Positions 44,446 through 53,435 of a stretch of DNA of 64,000 bases are shown here, piece by piece. Origin of the DNA: JACMLD01 sp039916305 (lineage in GTDB: Bacteria; Bacteroidota; Bacteroidia; Chitinophagales; Chitinophagaceae); assembly GCA_039916305.1 (NCBI GenBank), contig JBDSLR010000010.1, positions 62,001 through 126,000 of the forward strand, in the 5' to 3' direction. Position 1 is the stretch's first letter, and each line of letters starts with the position of its first letter. A program made the position numbers and the translations under genes. Below the pieces are notes generated by a model. That model searched no databases, was not told the origin of the DNA, and saw nothing but the letters and a program-made list of their open reading frames with translations.

Positions 44446-44885
44446 GCGGGGGTTGGTGGATGAAGCTTAGAACTAATACTCTGTTAAGCGGACGCTTAAA
44501 CGTGGAGAGGAGATAAGGGTTATTTCTTCCGGCATAGCACAAGTTGTTCCGCAGAAAATTGTGTTCCAAATGAAAAGCTGTTTTGAGGAAATACTTGTGC
44601 CAGGTTCTGCAAATGTGATCTGTGTTCTTAAACAAGTTAGGCTACTCAACCCAGTTTGGGAACAAATTGAATAAATTAAGATTTAATATTGTCATGCTCA
44701 GATTTCATTTTCTTTATTACGTCTTTTATATAATCGTGTGTCAATTTTGACACTTGCGCCAAACGTTGCCAAAATTGACCTGCATTTTAAACCTATTACA
44801 ATTTGGCCAAGAGTAAAAACACGGAAAAATTTTTTTGCGAAAATAAACCGTCATCGAGCAGTTGTGCGTTTATCAGTTAGATACA
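44446..44885. other. AT-rich intergenic region with a gene remnant
   Basis: The gap between the converging lipoprotein and pentapeptide-repeat genes is AT-rich from about 44640 on. It contains the remnant listed at 44676-44786; TGTCAATTTTGACA near 44740 is a perfect short palindrome (TGTCAA/TTGACA). No complete gene is seen. Confidence 0.45.
44676..44786 (-). pseudogene. Possible C-terminal remnant of an unknown gene
   Basis: A 36-codon minus-strand stretch without a start codon ends in a proper stop and reads like a genuine helical C-terminus (FWQRLAQVSKLTHDYIKDVI, then KKMKSEHDN). It lies directly behind the Rhs toxin and pentapeptide-repeat genes, where displaced toxin or immunity fragments are often left behind in Rhs loci. 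The family is not recognised and the call rests on composition and place. Confidence 0.3.
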
Positions 44886-45530
44886 TTACTTAATAACTAT
44901 TCTGTCTTTTGTTCCAGTACTTTTGTGCTTGGGATCGTTAACATCAACAACGTACAAAATCTTTTCAAAGGACGTGCCTTTCGGCGGGACGCTAGTGGAT
45001 AAATCACAATCTTCAAAACCTACAAAATCGCCAAATATCGCTTCGGAAAAATCAGCTTTTTGAATCGGCTTATGAGGAGTTTTATGCCTGTGGTATATCC
45101 CATTGAATGTTACGTCTGCTATTTTACCATTGAATTTACAGTTGTCAAAACTGCTATCGTTAAAATTAATCTTTTTTAATTTACAATGGTCGAAAACACA
45201 ATTTATAAAATGAGGATACTCAAAATTCATACCACTGAAATCGCATTTTTTAAAGACACAATTTTTTATGATTGCGCCCTGGGCACCCAATGTTGTATTC
45301 CGAAAATCCACGCTTACAAAATCGCAAAGCTCAAAGCTGCAACCGTAAATACGCGCATCCTGAAACAACGTTTTCTCAAACAAACAGAGCTTAAAATTTA
45401 CATTAGCAAAAATAGGATGGTTCAGATCTGTTCCGGTGAAATCATAATTATCCAGCGTTTGTTTCTCAATTCTTGTCTTTTTTTCCCACGTCTTACCTGC
45501 GTGTTTTTTGTTCTTATCCATAAAATTCAC
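44886..45530 (-). CDS. Pentapeptide-repeat protein, candidate Rhs immunity
   Basis: The 214-residue protein has a long run of pentapeptide repeats with central Phe or Leu (for example ANVNFKLCLFEKTLFQDARI, then CSFELCDFVSVDF) from about residue 35 to 130, predicted to form a right-handed quadrilateral beta-helix. There is no signal peptide. It lies 123 bases behind the Rhs stop on the same strand, the normal place for the immunity gene. The region is AT-richer than the Rhs core, as expected of an exchangeable toxin-immunity cassette. Immunity is inferred from position; pentapeptide repeats elsewhere mimic DNA. Confidence 0.75.
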   Translation of the reverse strand: MNFMDKNKKHAGKTWEKKTRIEKQTLDNYDFTGTDLNHPIFANVNFKLCLFEKTLFQDARIYGCSFELCDFVSVDFRNTTLGAQGAIIKNCVFKKCDFSGMNFEYPHFINCVFDHCKLKKINFNDSSFDNCKFNGKIADVTFNGIYHRHKTPHKPIQKADFSEAIFGDFVGFEDCDLSTSVPPKGTSFEKILYVVDVNDPKHKSTGTKDRIVIK

Positions 45531-45653
45531 TTGTTATTTATTTATTATTTTAAGTATTAATATAAATTCATAAATAAAATTTGACGATTTACAAATTAAA
45601 ATATTTCATTTCACTTAACCATAACAATTTTCAATATAACACGTTGAGCCCCA

Positions 45654-48600
45654 TCAATCCCAAATAGCGCCTTTGCCATTTTCTCCATACTTTTCTTGGT
45701 GTGTGCCTTTATCCCAGTCTGTTTGTGTTGTACAATCATGCCATTCTCCTGTTTGCGGGTTTGTTACATCAGGGCCAAATTTGCCGGGAGGAGTTACTTC
45801 CAGGTGTGCCAAGCTAGGGTCATTGCGAACTTTATCTTTGAAAATGGTATCTACCTGAGTACCCATATACATTTTCTCCTTGGTTGCGGCTCTGGTCAAA
45901 TGTTTATCTCTTGTAGCATCTGTTCTGGCTCTTGCTGCCCTATCTTTTGAACGTTGTACGGAAGCAAGTTGCTTTTTTGATAATTTAGCTTCTTTTCTAG
46001 CATCCTTCGCATGCTTTCTTATCCGTCTAGTATCGCTGTAAGAACTTAGCCCAAAAACATCTACCCAGGCATTAGGATCATGAACATAGCTATATAGTTT
46101 CATTCCGCCATCAAGCCCTATTCTGTCAGAAGACAGGTATACTCCATCATCTACAGCGTAGTATCTGAACCTGTTATAATACAATCCGGTCTCACAATCT
46201 TCGTACTGACCCTGATAACGGAAAGGACAACTGCCTGCGTCGCCTTTTTCCATTCGTACTTTGCCGTAACTGTCCAGGTGACAATCCCAAAATAAACTTC
46301 CATCATCTTTATACATCTGAGAAGGCGTACCGAGATGATCGGTGACAATACTGTAGTTTTTATCAGCTTTTATTTTAGCGCAGGGGGCAAAACTATCTTT
46401 ATCAAATATCCATGTTGTCATGCCCTGTATACTGCCATTTGCATTTACGACTGTTTCAGCTAGAACATCTCCAGTTTGCGCATGTTCTTTCCATTCGTGA
46501 AGTATTACATTTCCATCCCAAATGAACTTAGTAATCGTGTTTTTATATCGTTTGGATAACCTTCTGCCTAATGCATCATATGTGAATAATACTTCTTCGT
46601 TATCTGGCCTGATCACTTTTGTCAGCATTCCCGCACCGTTCCATTCGTATATCCATGCATCTTCCGATCCCGCCTTATATTTTTTTATTAAATTTCCCTC
46701 TATATTGTATTCATATTCCCAATCATTATTTTTTTTCAAACGCCCCCCTTTGTCGTATTTCCTGTCAGTCCGCCTTTCTGTTTGGTAAAGATTACCTACG
46801 GCATCAGGATTGCGGAGTTGTGCTTCACCATTGGCATAAATTGTTTTTGTAAGGTTGCTCAAAGTATCATATTCGAAACTTGTAGTGCCATGTTCATCTT
46901 TCACCTGTTTGAGGCGGTCATTTACATCCCATACATATTGTCTTTTTTTGTGTACAATAGCACTATTTGCGGAGGAATGCCCGGTTGTCTGGACAATAGG
47001 CCTCCCGATACCATCACGCTGCCATTGACTGCTGATGCCGCCCGGCAGCAACCGCATTTTTTCCAACCCCAACTTATCATATTCAAATTTTGCCAACCAT
47101 CCATTGGCAGTCGTTTGTAGTATATCACCTGTGACACTGTACTGCTGGTGAATTTCGGCGCCAAAACTACTTTTCGTTTTGATGCGGTTACTTACTAAAT
47201 CAAACTCAGATACAATCCATGCATCATTTGAAGTCTCTTTAATAATATTCCCCATTACATCCCGCTCCAGTGTTACTTTGGCGTATTCATTAGTGGCAGC
47301 AATCAATTCACCACTTGGGCGGTAGTCGTAGCTTTTTTTCTTTGAATCGCTGTAAAAAACCTCTGTGACGCGCCCGCATTTATCATAACAATAGCGAGTG
47401 AATTTACCACTAGGCTGCAACAATTGTGTAACCCAGCCGGCTTCATTGCGTTCATATTGCCGGGCAATGGCATCAAACCCAATTTCTTCGGTTACATTGC
47501 CCACGGGATCCAGTTCAAAACGATAGGGTAAACCGTGCTCATTAATAATTTTTCTGAGCTGTTCTTCTGTATCATAATTAAAATAAATGGTAGCATTGGC
47601 TTCCGTTCTGCTGGTTAGTTTCCATAAACCATGGTAGGTATACTGAACATTTTTCTGGTTATCGCGGTAGCGGATAACATTATCTATACCATCATATTCC
47701 AGCACTATATTATTGCTATCAAAATCTGCGACCTTGCTAACCCGCGCCTTCAGATCGTACCAGCGCTTTTGCAGGCGGTCATTGGGATTAGTAACCATTG
47801 TACAGTTACCCAGCACATCATAGCTGTATTGTGTAACCGCTCCATCATCTGTTTGTATGCGTGTAAGGTTTTGTTCAAGATCATAGCGCAGCGTTGTTAC
47901 GGCACCGGTAGCACTGATGATCTCCTTTAGCAGCCCATCATCATACTGGTATTCCGTTTTTGCTTTTAACGGGTTTACCCGCTCAACCAGGTTGCCCCGT
48001 TCATCATACTCCCATAACCATTTGCCGCCGGCAGCATCCATGGCTTCTGTGGGCAGGAAGGGATACTGCATGTTGTAATATTCGGTAAACGTAAACCCGC
48101 CGGCAGGGTCGGTCGTGGTTGAAAGGTTACCCCATTCATCATGCGTATAAGATTGCTGGTTGCCGAGTGGGTCTGTTTCCCATTCCAGGTCATTGAAACG
48201 GTTATAGCGGTATTTCCATTCGGCACCATTGCCATCTATTTTACTGTGTAACAGGTTGTGCCGGTGATTATAAATAGTGGTATGGCCAAGGCTGTTTTCT
48301 ACAATGGTCTGTCCCTGGTTGTAAGTAAGTCTATGATTGTAAAGATCCCCATCGCCCCAGGTATGTATACAGCGGGCACCGGTTGCTTTGCCATCAAATA
48401 GAAAATACCATTGCTGCCCGTCGCGCCAGGTTTCTTTTACCAGCAAATGATTTTCATATTCAAAAAGCATTTTTTGCCCCAGGGCATCTGTCTGGCAAAT
48501 CATATTGCCCTCATCGTCATACTCATATTTCGTTATAACAAAAGTTTTACCTGTTTCCGTTGGGTGCGGTGCAGTTATCTGTGCTATGCGCCCTTCAAAA

Positions 48601-50039
48601 TCATGTTCTACTGTAAGTATACGTCCGGCACTGTCTGTTATTTTGTGAAGGGCACCGGAGCGGTTGTATTCAAACCGTATGGCATAGCCATTGGCGTTAG
48701 AGATGCTCTGCAGGAAATGTTCTTCCCCCTTGCCATAAGCGGTTGTATATTTTTTAGAAGTAAAGCGGTACTGCAATCCTTCTTTATCGGTAACATAATA
48801 ATAGTTGTCTGTTGCATGGCAATGCAGAAATAATTTTTCGGTACGGTTAAAGGTAGACTTACCAGGCTCCGGCAGTTCAAACACCGCCGGTCGGCCATCA
48901 TTCATGCGATAAATTCCATGGTTAAATTCATCAATAAAGAACCCCATATCATAATTGTGGTACCAGCCATAACCCAGCGAGCCTTTGTGTACACTATCGC
49001 TGTACCATGTACGCTCCCACGATAGAGGTATTACACCCGGCAATGAAAAATCTTCCTCATCTGTAAACAAGCTGCCGCTTACCACATCCACCGGGTGACC
49101 GGTAACATGGCAGATGGCCTTACTTAGCATATTGGCCACCCTGCCTGCAAAAGGTAGTTTATTTACAATGCCATGCAGTAATTTGGCAAAGCCTGCGTTC
49201 AACAATTTGGTAAGCGCTGCAATAGGATTAATGGGTGTTGGTACCGGGTTCACAATCACATTGTGCGATGGGATGGCCATGATAAAACCCGTAGGCATAA
49301 AAAGATGCATGGCTTCCGGCGGTGCCTTTTTCCGCATCAGCTGCATAATGCCAATATCCCAGCAATCATTATTAAGGTGCATCAGGCCCGTAAAAGGGTT
49401 GTTATCGGCTGTAAGGAATAAACTTCCAAACTGCGCATGACCGGCATTTTTCAATACGGGCACTGGCGCAAAACTGGCCCCCATGGGGAAATGCGGTATG
49501 GGTTTATTTTTTGTACCGCTGGTAGTACGTGGCGTAAGGCTTCCAAGTTTTACAGTGGCACCAAGCCCGGCCATCCCCAGTGCCATCATGCCAATACTAA
49601 AAGCCAGGCTGGCTGCGGCATCTGCATCTGCATTGCCGGTAGGCTCCGGAGCGGCCATAGCCGCTACCGTCATCACAGCGCAACTGATCCAATCCTTTGG
49701 ATCCATCACCATGGCAATATAAGGATGCGGCATTGGTATAGGGGATGGTGATGGCGGTATCATTACAAAGTGCACATCAATGCCCATAACCGGATCCATA
49801 TGTGATGAAGCCGGCAAACAGGCAATACCCTGCATAAAACTCAGCGCCTGCATTACCGGCATCAACGCTTTTTCGCTGAGTCCACTTGTAGCACCCATTA
49901 CAGTTCCATACACGCCCATGGCAGCGCCAGCGGTGCTTACAATCTGGCCTACCGCAGTTGCTGAGGCCTGCTCACCTGCTTTCGCGCCTTTTTCGGCGGC
50001 CTGTTGTATTTTCCTGTTGATGTCTATTTTATCGCTCAT
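45654..50039 (-). CDS. T6SS PAAR-like/Rhs polymorphic toxin
   Basis: The 1461-residue protein begins with a helical, Ala-rich region and a PAAR-like domain with hydrophobic segments (about residues 85-280; MDPVMGIDVHFVMIPPSP, then MPTGFIMAIPSHNV). DUF6531 follows near residue 310 (GHPVDVVSGSLFTDEEDFSL), then a long series of YD repeats forming the Rhs cocoon. The core closes with RYQGQYEDCETGLYYNRFRY and DPNAWVDVFGLS near 1330. The last 130 residues are the toxin tip, ending with a nuclease-like GPDVTNPQTGEWHDCTTQ and HQEKYG. The tip would be encapsulated and delivered on VgrG. The gene lies downstream of vgrG and a putative adaptor. Toxin activity is inferred. Confidence 0.9.
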   Translation of the reverse strand: MSDKIDINRKIQQAAEKGAKAGEQASATAVGQIVSTAGAAMGVYGTVMGATSGLSEKALMPVMQALSFMQGIACLPASSHMDPVMGIDVHFVMIPPSPSPIPMPHPYIAMVMDPKDWISCAVMTVAAMAAPEPTGNADADAAASLAFSIGMMALGMAGLGATVKLGSLTPRTTSGTKNKPIPHFPMGASFAPVPVLKNAGHAQFGSLFLTADNNPFTGLMHLNNDCWDIGIMQLMRKKAPPEAMHLFMPTGFIMAIPSHNVIVNPVPTPINPIAALTKLLNAGFAKLLHGIVNKLPFAGRVANMLSKAICHVTGHPVDVVSGSLFTDEEDFSLPGVIPLSWERTWYSDSVHKGSLGYGWYHNYDMGFFIDEFNHGIYRMNDGRPAVFELPEPGKSTFNRTEKLFLHCHATDNYYYVTDKEGLQYRFTSKKYTTAYGKGEEHFLQSISNANGYAIRFEYNRSGALHKITDSAGRILTVEHDFEGRIAQITAPHPTETGKTFVITKYEYDDEGNMICQTDALGQKMLFEYENHLLVKETWRDGQQWYFLFDGKATGARCIHTWGDGDLYNHRLTYNQGQTIVENSLGHTTIYNHRHNLLHSKIDGNGAEWKYRYNRFNDLEWETDPLGNQQSYTHDEWGNLSTTTDPAGGFTFTEYYNMQYPFLPTEAMDAAGGKWLWEYDERGNLVERVNPLKAKTEYQYDDGLLKEIISATGAVTTLRYDLEQNLTRIQTDDGAVTQYSYDVLGNCTMVTNPNDRLQKRWYDLKARVSKVADFDSNNIVLEYDGIDNVIRYRDNQKNVQYTYHGLWKLTSRTEANATIYFNYDTEEQLRKIINEHGLPYRFELDPVGNVTEEIGFDAIARQYERNEAGWVTQLLQPSGKFTRYCYDKCGRVTEVFYSDSKKKSYDYRPSGELIAATNEYAKVTLERDVMGNIIKETSNDAWIVSEFDLVSNRIKTKSSFGAEIHQQYSVTGDILQTTANGWLAKFEYDKLGLEKMRLLPGGISSQWQRDGIGRPIVQTTGHSSANSAIVHKKRQYVWDVNDRLKQVKDEHGTTSFEYDTLSNLTKTIYANGEAQLRNPDAVGNLYQTERRTDRKYDKGGRLKKNNDWEYEYNIEGNLIKKYKAGSEDAWIYEWNGAGMLTKVIRPDNEEVLFTYDALGRRLSKRYKNTITKFIWDGNVILHEWKEHAQTGDVLAETVVNANGSIQGMTTWIFDKDSFAPCAKIKADKNYSIVTDHLGTPSQMYKDDGSLFWDCHLDSYGKVRMEKGDAGSCPFRYQGQYEDCETGLYYNRFRYYAVDDGVYLSSDRIGLDGGMKLYSYVHDPNAWVDVFGLSSYSDTRRIRKHAKDARKEAKLSKKQLASVQRSKDRAARARTDATRDKHLTRAATKEKMYMGTQVDTIFKDKVRNDPSLAHLEVTPPGKFGPDVTNPQTGEWHDCTTQTDWDKGTHQEKYGENGKGAIWD

Positions 50040-50110
50040 AGCGCCGGCGGAAATTTATAATGGGTTACTCAGTATGCATTCTTCTTTTAATGCTGGATCA
50101 TATTACGCTA

Positions 50111-51487
50111 TCAGGCCGCCACCGTTTTTGACGGATCTGTTACTTGTTCATAGTGAGGATTTTTCCAGTTTACTATCTCCTTCATCCATTCTTCACCATA
50201 TACTGCTTCAGCTGCGTTTTCTACATCCTCCCGGCTAATATGCACCTCATCATTTATATCAATCAACATTTCAATAACGCCGGCAAAAGTGGTTACTTTA
50301 ATAATATGTGCAGGCAGCTGCTTACTCTGACTAACTGCAGCAGCGAGCCATTTACAGGCCGTTCCCCTGTCACCATATTTCCGGTTGCAATAAGCAGCCA
50401 TACGACAGGCTTCCATGGCCAATATGATATCGTTCGTATAAATGTAATGATTAGCCGCAGTTTCAAAATCAGCTACCGCTTTTTGCCATTCCCTATCTAC
50501 CGTATAGAGTGCGGCGCGCAGCATAATGGCCTGCCCCAGGAACTTCCGGTAAATGAATTCATCTTTAATCAGTACCACGCTTTGTTCGGCAGCAGCTATT
50601 CCTTCGCTGGAATACGCAATGGCCTTTTTATAATTTTTATAGCCCACCTGGTCGTTGGCCAGGGCGGCATATACCGCAATTACCTGGCCTATCCAGTAAG
50701 GGCTTTTCTCCAGGTTATTGATGGCAATATCAATACAATCATCCCCATATTTCCGGGCATCTTTCTCATTTCTTTTTTCAATGGCCTGCATCAGCTTTAC
50801 AAAAGCCTGCCTGTATTGCACTGCAGGGTTATCGGGATTACCCATTGCTGCTACCTGCTGCATGGCATTGTCCATATCCAGCGCAGGTTCAAGAGTAATA
50901 ATTCTGTCAGGGTATTTGTCGGCAATTTTTTCGAAGAAAGGATGCGCAGCTGTATCGTAAATAAGCATCTTACTTTTGTCATGTAACCCTGCTGCCAATG
51001 CCTGTTCAAGCCACCTGCCAAACATGCGCTCTTCCACAAAAGAAACTTTCAGGACTGCTACCAGGTATATCCCCTTTTCCAGACTCAGGTAAGCCGCGAG
51101 GCGGTTCATGTTTTCTACAAATAAAAAAGCTGCGTTGTCTTTTTTGTACATGCTGTAATCCGGCTGCCAGCGGATAAGTTCTGTTTTAATGCTCAACGCA
51201 TCTTTGTTGGCTGTATTCCATACATCAATCAAACCTTTGAGTTCATCTACCAATGCCTGGCTGTATTGTTCATCATCGTGATAAATACTTTCAAAAATCA
51301 CCGGTATATCCCTGTTAGGCGTATCCACGCCCAGCAAATAGGTGCAGAAAGTATCCACCATGTCCTTTTCGCTTTCCTCTGCATGTATACGAACGATGCT
51401 GATGCCCGGCACCGCAACTGCTGCCTGCCATTTTTCTGCAAGCAATTCCATCCGCTGCTGTATAGGGTTTGTTTCTTTGCCCGCCAT
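50111..51487 (-). CDS. Unrecognised 458-residue helical protein between VgrG and Rhs
   Basis: No signal peptide or membrane segment. The N-terminal 190 residues have an alpha/beta pattern (VPGISIVRIHAEESEKDMVD, then YLVAVLKVSF). The C-terminal 250 residues are helical with TPR-like periodicity (YKNYKKAIAYSSEGI near 285, WQKAVADFETAANHY near 345). It is placed exactly where adaptor/chaperones that load PAAR-Rhs effectors on VgrG are found in other T6SS loci, and the spacing is tight (22 bases from vgrG, 71 from rhs). I did not recognise DUF1795, DUF2169 or DUF4123, so an adaptor role is an inference. Confidence 0.6.
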   Translation of the reverse strand: MAGKETNPIQQRMELLAEKWQAAVAVPGISIVRIHAEESEKDMVDTFCTYLLGVDTPNRDIPVIFESIYHDDEQYSQALVDELKGLIDVWNTANKDALSIKTELIRWQPDYSMYKKDNAAFLFVENMNRLAAYLSLEKGIYLVAVLKVSFVEERMFGRWLEQALAAGLHDKSKMLIYDTAAHPFFEKIADKYPDRIITLEPALDMDNAMQQVAAMGNPDNPAVQYRQAFVKLMQAIEKRNEKDARKYGDDCIDIAINNLEKSPYWIGQVIAVYAALANDQVGYKNYKKAIAYSSEGIAAAEQSVVLIKDEFIYRKFLGQAIMLRAALYTVDREWQKAVADFETAANHYIYTNDIILAMEACRMAAYCNRKYGDRGTACKWLAAAVSQSKQLPAHIIKVTTFAGVIEMLIDINDEVHISREDVENAAEAVYGEEWMKEIVNWKNPHYEQVTDPSKTVAA

Positions 51488-51509
51488 AAAATGCTGGATA
51501 AAAAATAAT

Positions 51510-53306
51510 TTAATTGAGTGCTACAATAGCACCTGACAGGGATAATTTGCCACCTGCACTGATATTGGTTTTGCCGCCGCCATTTACGTTGGCTTCAGCA
51601 CCACCACTTACATTGGCTTTGGTGCCACTCATGGAAGCCTCATTCTTTTTACCATCGGCTGCAAATGATGCGCCTCCGCTAGCCATAGTAGCGTTGTCTG
51701 ATGCAGAAGCCAGTATTGTTTTACCGTTAATCGTTACTTCCTTACCATTGATATTGATAGTACCGTCTTTTTTCATTTCTATAGAAGACTCTCCAACAGT
51801 AAGCGTGATGCTTTCATTTGAAAGTATGTTTATTTTTCCTGCACCGTCCATCTTCATGCTGTTGCCGTCCTTATCTTCCACAAACACACTACCCGCCTTG
51901 TCATCCAGCACCATCTTATTGCCACTGCGGCTCTGGAAAGTCTTGACGTCATTACCGCCAGTGGCAAAACTGTTCTTAGCTTTTCCGTGGTAGACACTTC
52001 CTATTATATATGGTTTGGTAGGACTATCGCCTTCAAAACCAACTATCACTTCTTCGCCATTTTCCGGTATAAAAAACATACCCTTTCCATCGCCTGCATG
52101 GGGCGTGGTTACTCTTATCCAGGGGCTTTTTTCATTGCCATTCATCCAGTGAAATTTTACCCGTACCCGACCCAGCCCTTTCGGGTCATTGTTGTCTGTT
52201 ACCAGTGCGCTCTGCGTTTCGCTGTGCGGATCAGCATAGCCTGTTACAGGCGGCATTTTAATAGTAGCCGGTATGGCTACAAAATCGTTTGAATAATTAC
52301 CCTGTCCATCACAATGATGGTTAACCGAAATAATGGTATAATCCCCAAAAGACTCATCGGCCTGGCTAAAAACATTTTTCCCCTGTATGCTTACCGAACC
52401 GCCAACCTGCAGTGCCGGATGGCAGCTGCTGCCGTTAAACCGCACCATATTACTGCTTTGCATGGCGGCGCGGGTATTCACAAAATCGTCCAGCTGCTTT
52501 TTATTGGTCAGAAATTGATTGTGCCATTGTTTTGGTTTGGCCCCGTAAAACTGTTCACTTTTCTGAAGGGCATGTTTGCCCAAATCATTTAAACCGGCTT
52601 TTGCGGCTATTCCTGCCGGTGATCCATCATATACTTCGTGGTTCATGTAGTCATACGCCATCATCTGGAAGCCGGCCGGCCTCACCTGCAGTGCCATATT
52701 GAAGCTGTGCAGGTTGCTACCGTATAATAATTTTATTTTACTGCCCTGCGGCGGGCCCAGTACCAGTTTTTGTCCGTCGTAATACAGCCATTCGCCATAG
52801 GTGGCGCTGAGGCGGCTAAGGAACTGCCAGGCAGTTTCTTTATACTGCACGGTATAAGAAAGTGTTTCGCCGTAAGAAGGGGCTATTTTGGGCTGTAATA
52901 AGTTTTGCGGAAAATGTTTGAGCACATCCTGGGCAATGTTTTTAACCGCCTTCTTTTCCCAGGTTTTGCAGTGAGGGCCATTGTCTAATAATATGGTGGG
53001 ACTAAAACCGCTGATAATAATATCACCTGCATGACCACTGTGCCGGGCGGCTTCTACCTGGGTAATAACGCCGGCAAACTGAAGGCTGCCTTTGTTACCG
53101 ACTGCGTCTATCTGCACATTGAAAGATCCGCCGATCATGTTTTTGGAAGAATTGAAGATGGCGCCCGAAGTGCCGTCAATGGCTTCTGCGGGGCATACAA
53201 GGCGAAAACTGTGGTGGTTGAATATGCCTTGTGAGAGGGAGAGGGAAGAGAACTGTTTTATGTTCTTTCCTTCTGCGTTAATGCCGATGCCTACAAATTG
53301 TGCCAT
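51510..53306 (-). CDS. tssI: T6SS spike protein VgrG (TssI)
   Basis: This 598-residue protein has the phage gp27-like base (residues 1-340), a gp5-like OB domain (GRVRVKFHWMNGNEKSPWIRV near 375, then FIPENGEEVIVGFEGDSP near 415), and a C-terminal beta-prism with repeated short strands (SVFVEDKDGNSMKM, then repeats rich in Gly, Ala, Ser and Asn up to the end). It forms the trimeric tip of the injected tube and carries PAAR proteins. No extra effector domain is fused. It lies 130 bases downstream of an hcp gene; the gap holds the 12-bp repeat. Confidence 0.95.
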   Translation of the reverse strand: MAQFVGIGINAEGKNIKQFSSLSLSQGIFNHHSFRLVCPAEAIDGTSGAIFNSSKNMIGGSFNVQIDAVGNKGSLQFAGVITQVEAARHSGHAGDIIISGFSPTILLDNGPHCKTWEKKAVKNIAQDVLKHFPQNLLQPKIAPSYGETLSYTVQYKETAWQFLSRLSATYGEWLYYDGQKLVLGPPQGSKIKLLYGSNLHSFNMALQVRPAGFQMMAYDYMNHEVYDGSPAGIAAKAGLNDLGKHALQKSEQFYGAKPKQWHNQFLTNKKQLDDFVNTRAAMQSSNMVRFNGSSCHPALQVGGSVSIQGKNVFSQADESFGDYTIISVNHHCDGQGNYSNDFVAIPATIKMPPVTGYADPHSETQSALVTDNNDPKGLGRVRVKFHWMNGNEKSPWIRVTTPHAGDGKGMFFIPENGEEVIVGFEGDSPTKPYIIGSVYHGKAKNSFATGGNDVKTFQSRSGNKMVLDDKAGSVFVEDKDGNSMKMDGAGKINILSNESITLTVGESSIEMKKDGTININGKEVTINGKTILASASDNATMASGGASFAADGKKNEASMSGTKANVSGGAEANVNGGGKTNISAGGKLSLSGAIVALN

Positions 53307-53356
53307 AAAAAAGATTTGTCTTTTATGGTGAATAATTTTGTTTACGGGGGTAGTGT

Positions 53357-53368
53357 CGTGAGACGTGA
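53357..53368 (+). repeat. Interspersed 12-bp repeat CGTGAGACGTGA, copy 3
   Basis: This copy lies between the hcp and vgrG genes, next to a variant (GTCGTGAGAC at 53377) and a GACGCGTC palindrome. The same 12-mer is in two spacers near 14-15 kb. Confidence 0.7.
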
Positions 53369-53435
53369 CGCGTCAGTCGTGAGACATCAGCTGCAAATCC
53401 CAATTTCCCGGTGCCTAATCCCCCATGCCTACTTC

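Noticed and set aside
49780..50238. Plus-strand frame across the rhs start and the neighbouring gene's end
   Set aside because: It is antisense to two well-supported genes and has no signature of its own.
51514..51993. Long plus-strand frame opposite vgrG
   Set aside because: It is the antisense of the repetitive VgrG C-terminal beta-prism, which produces an open but meaningless frame.
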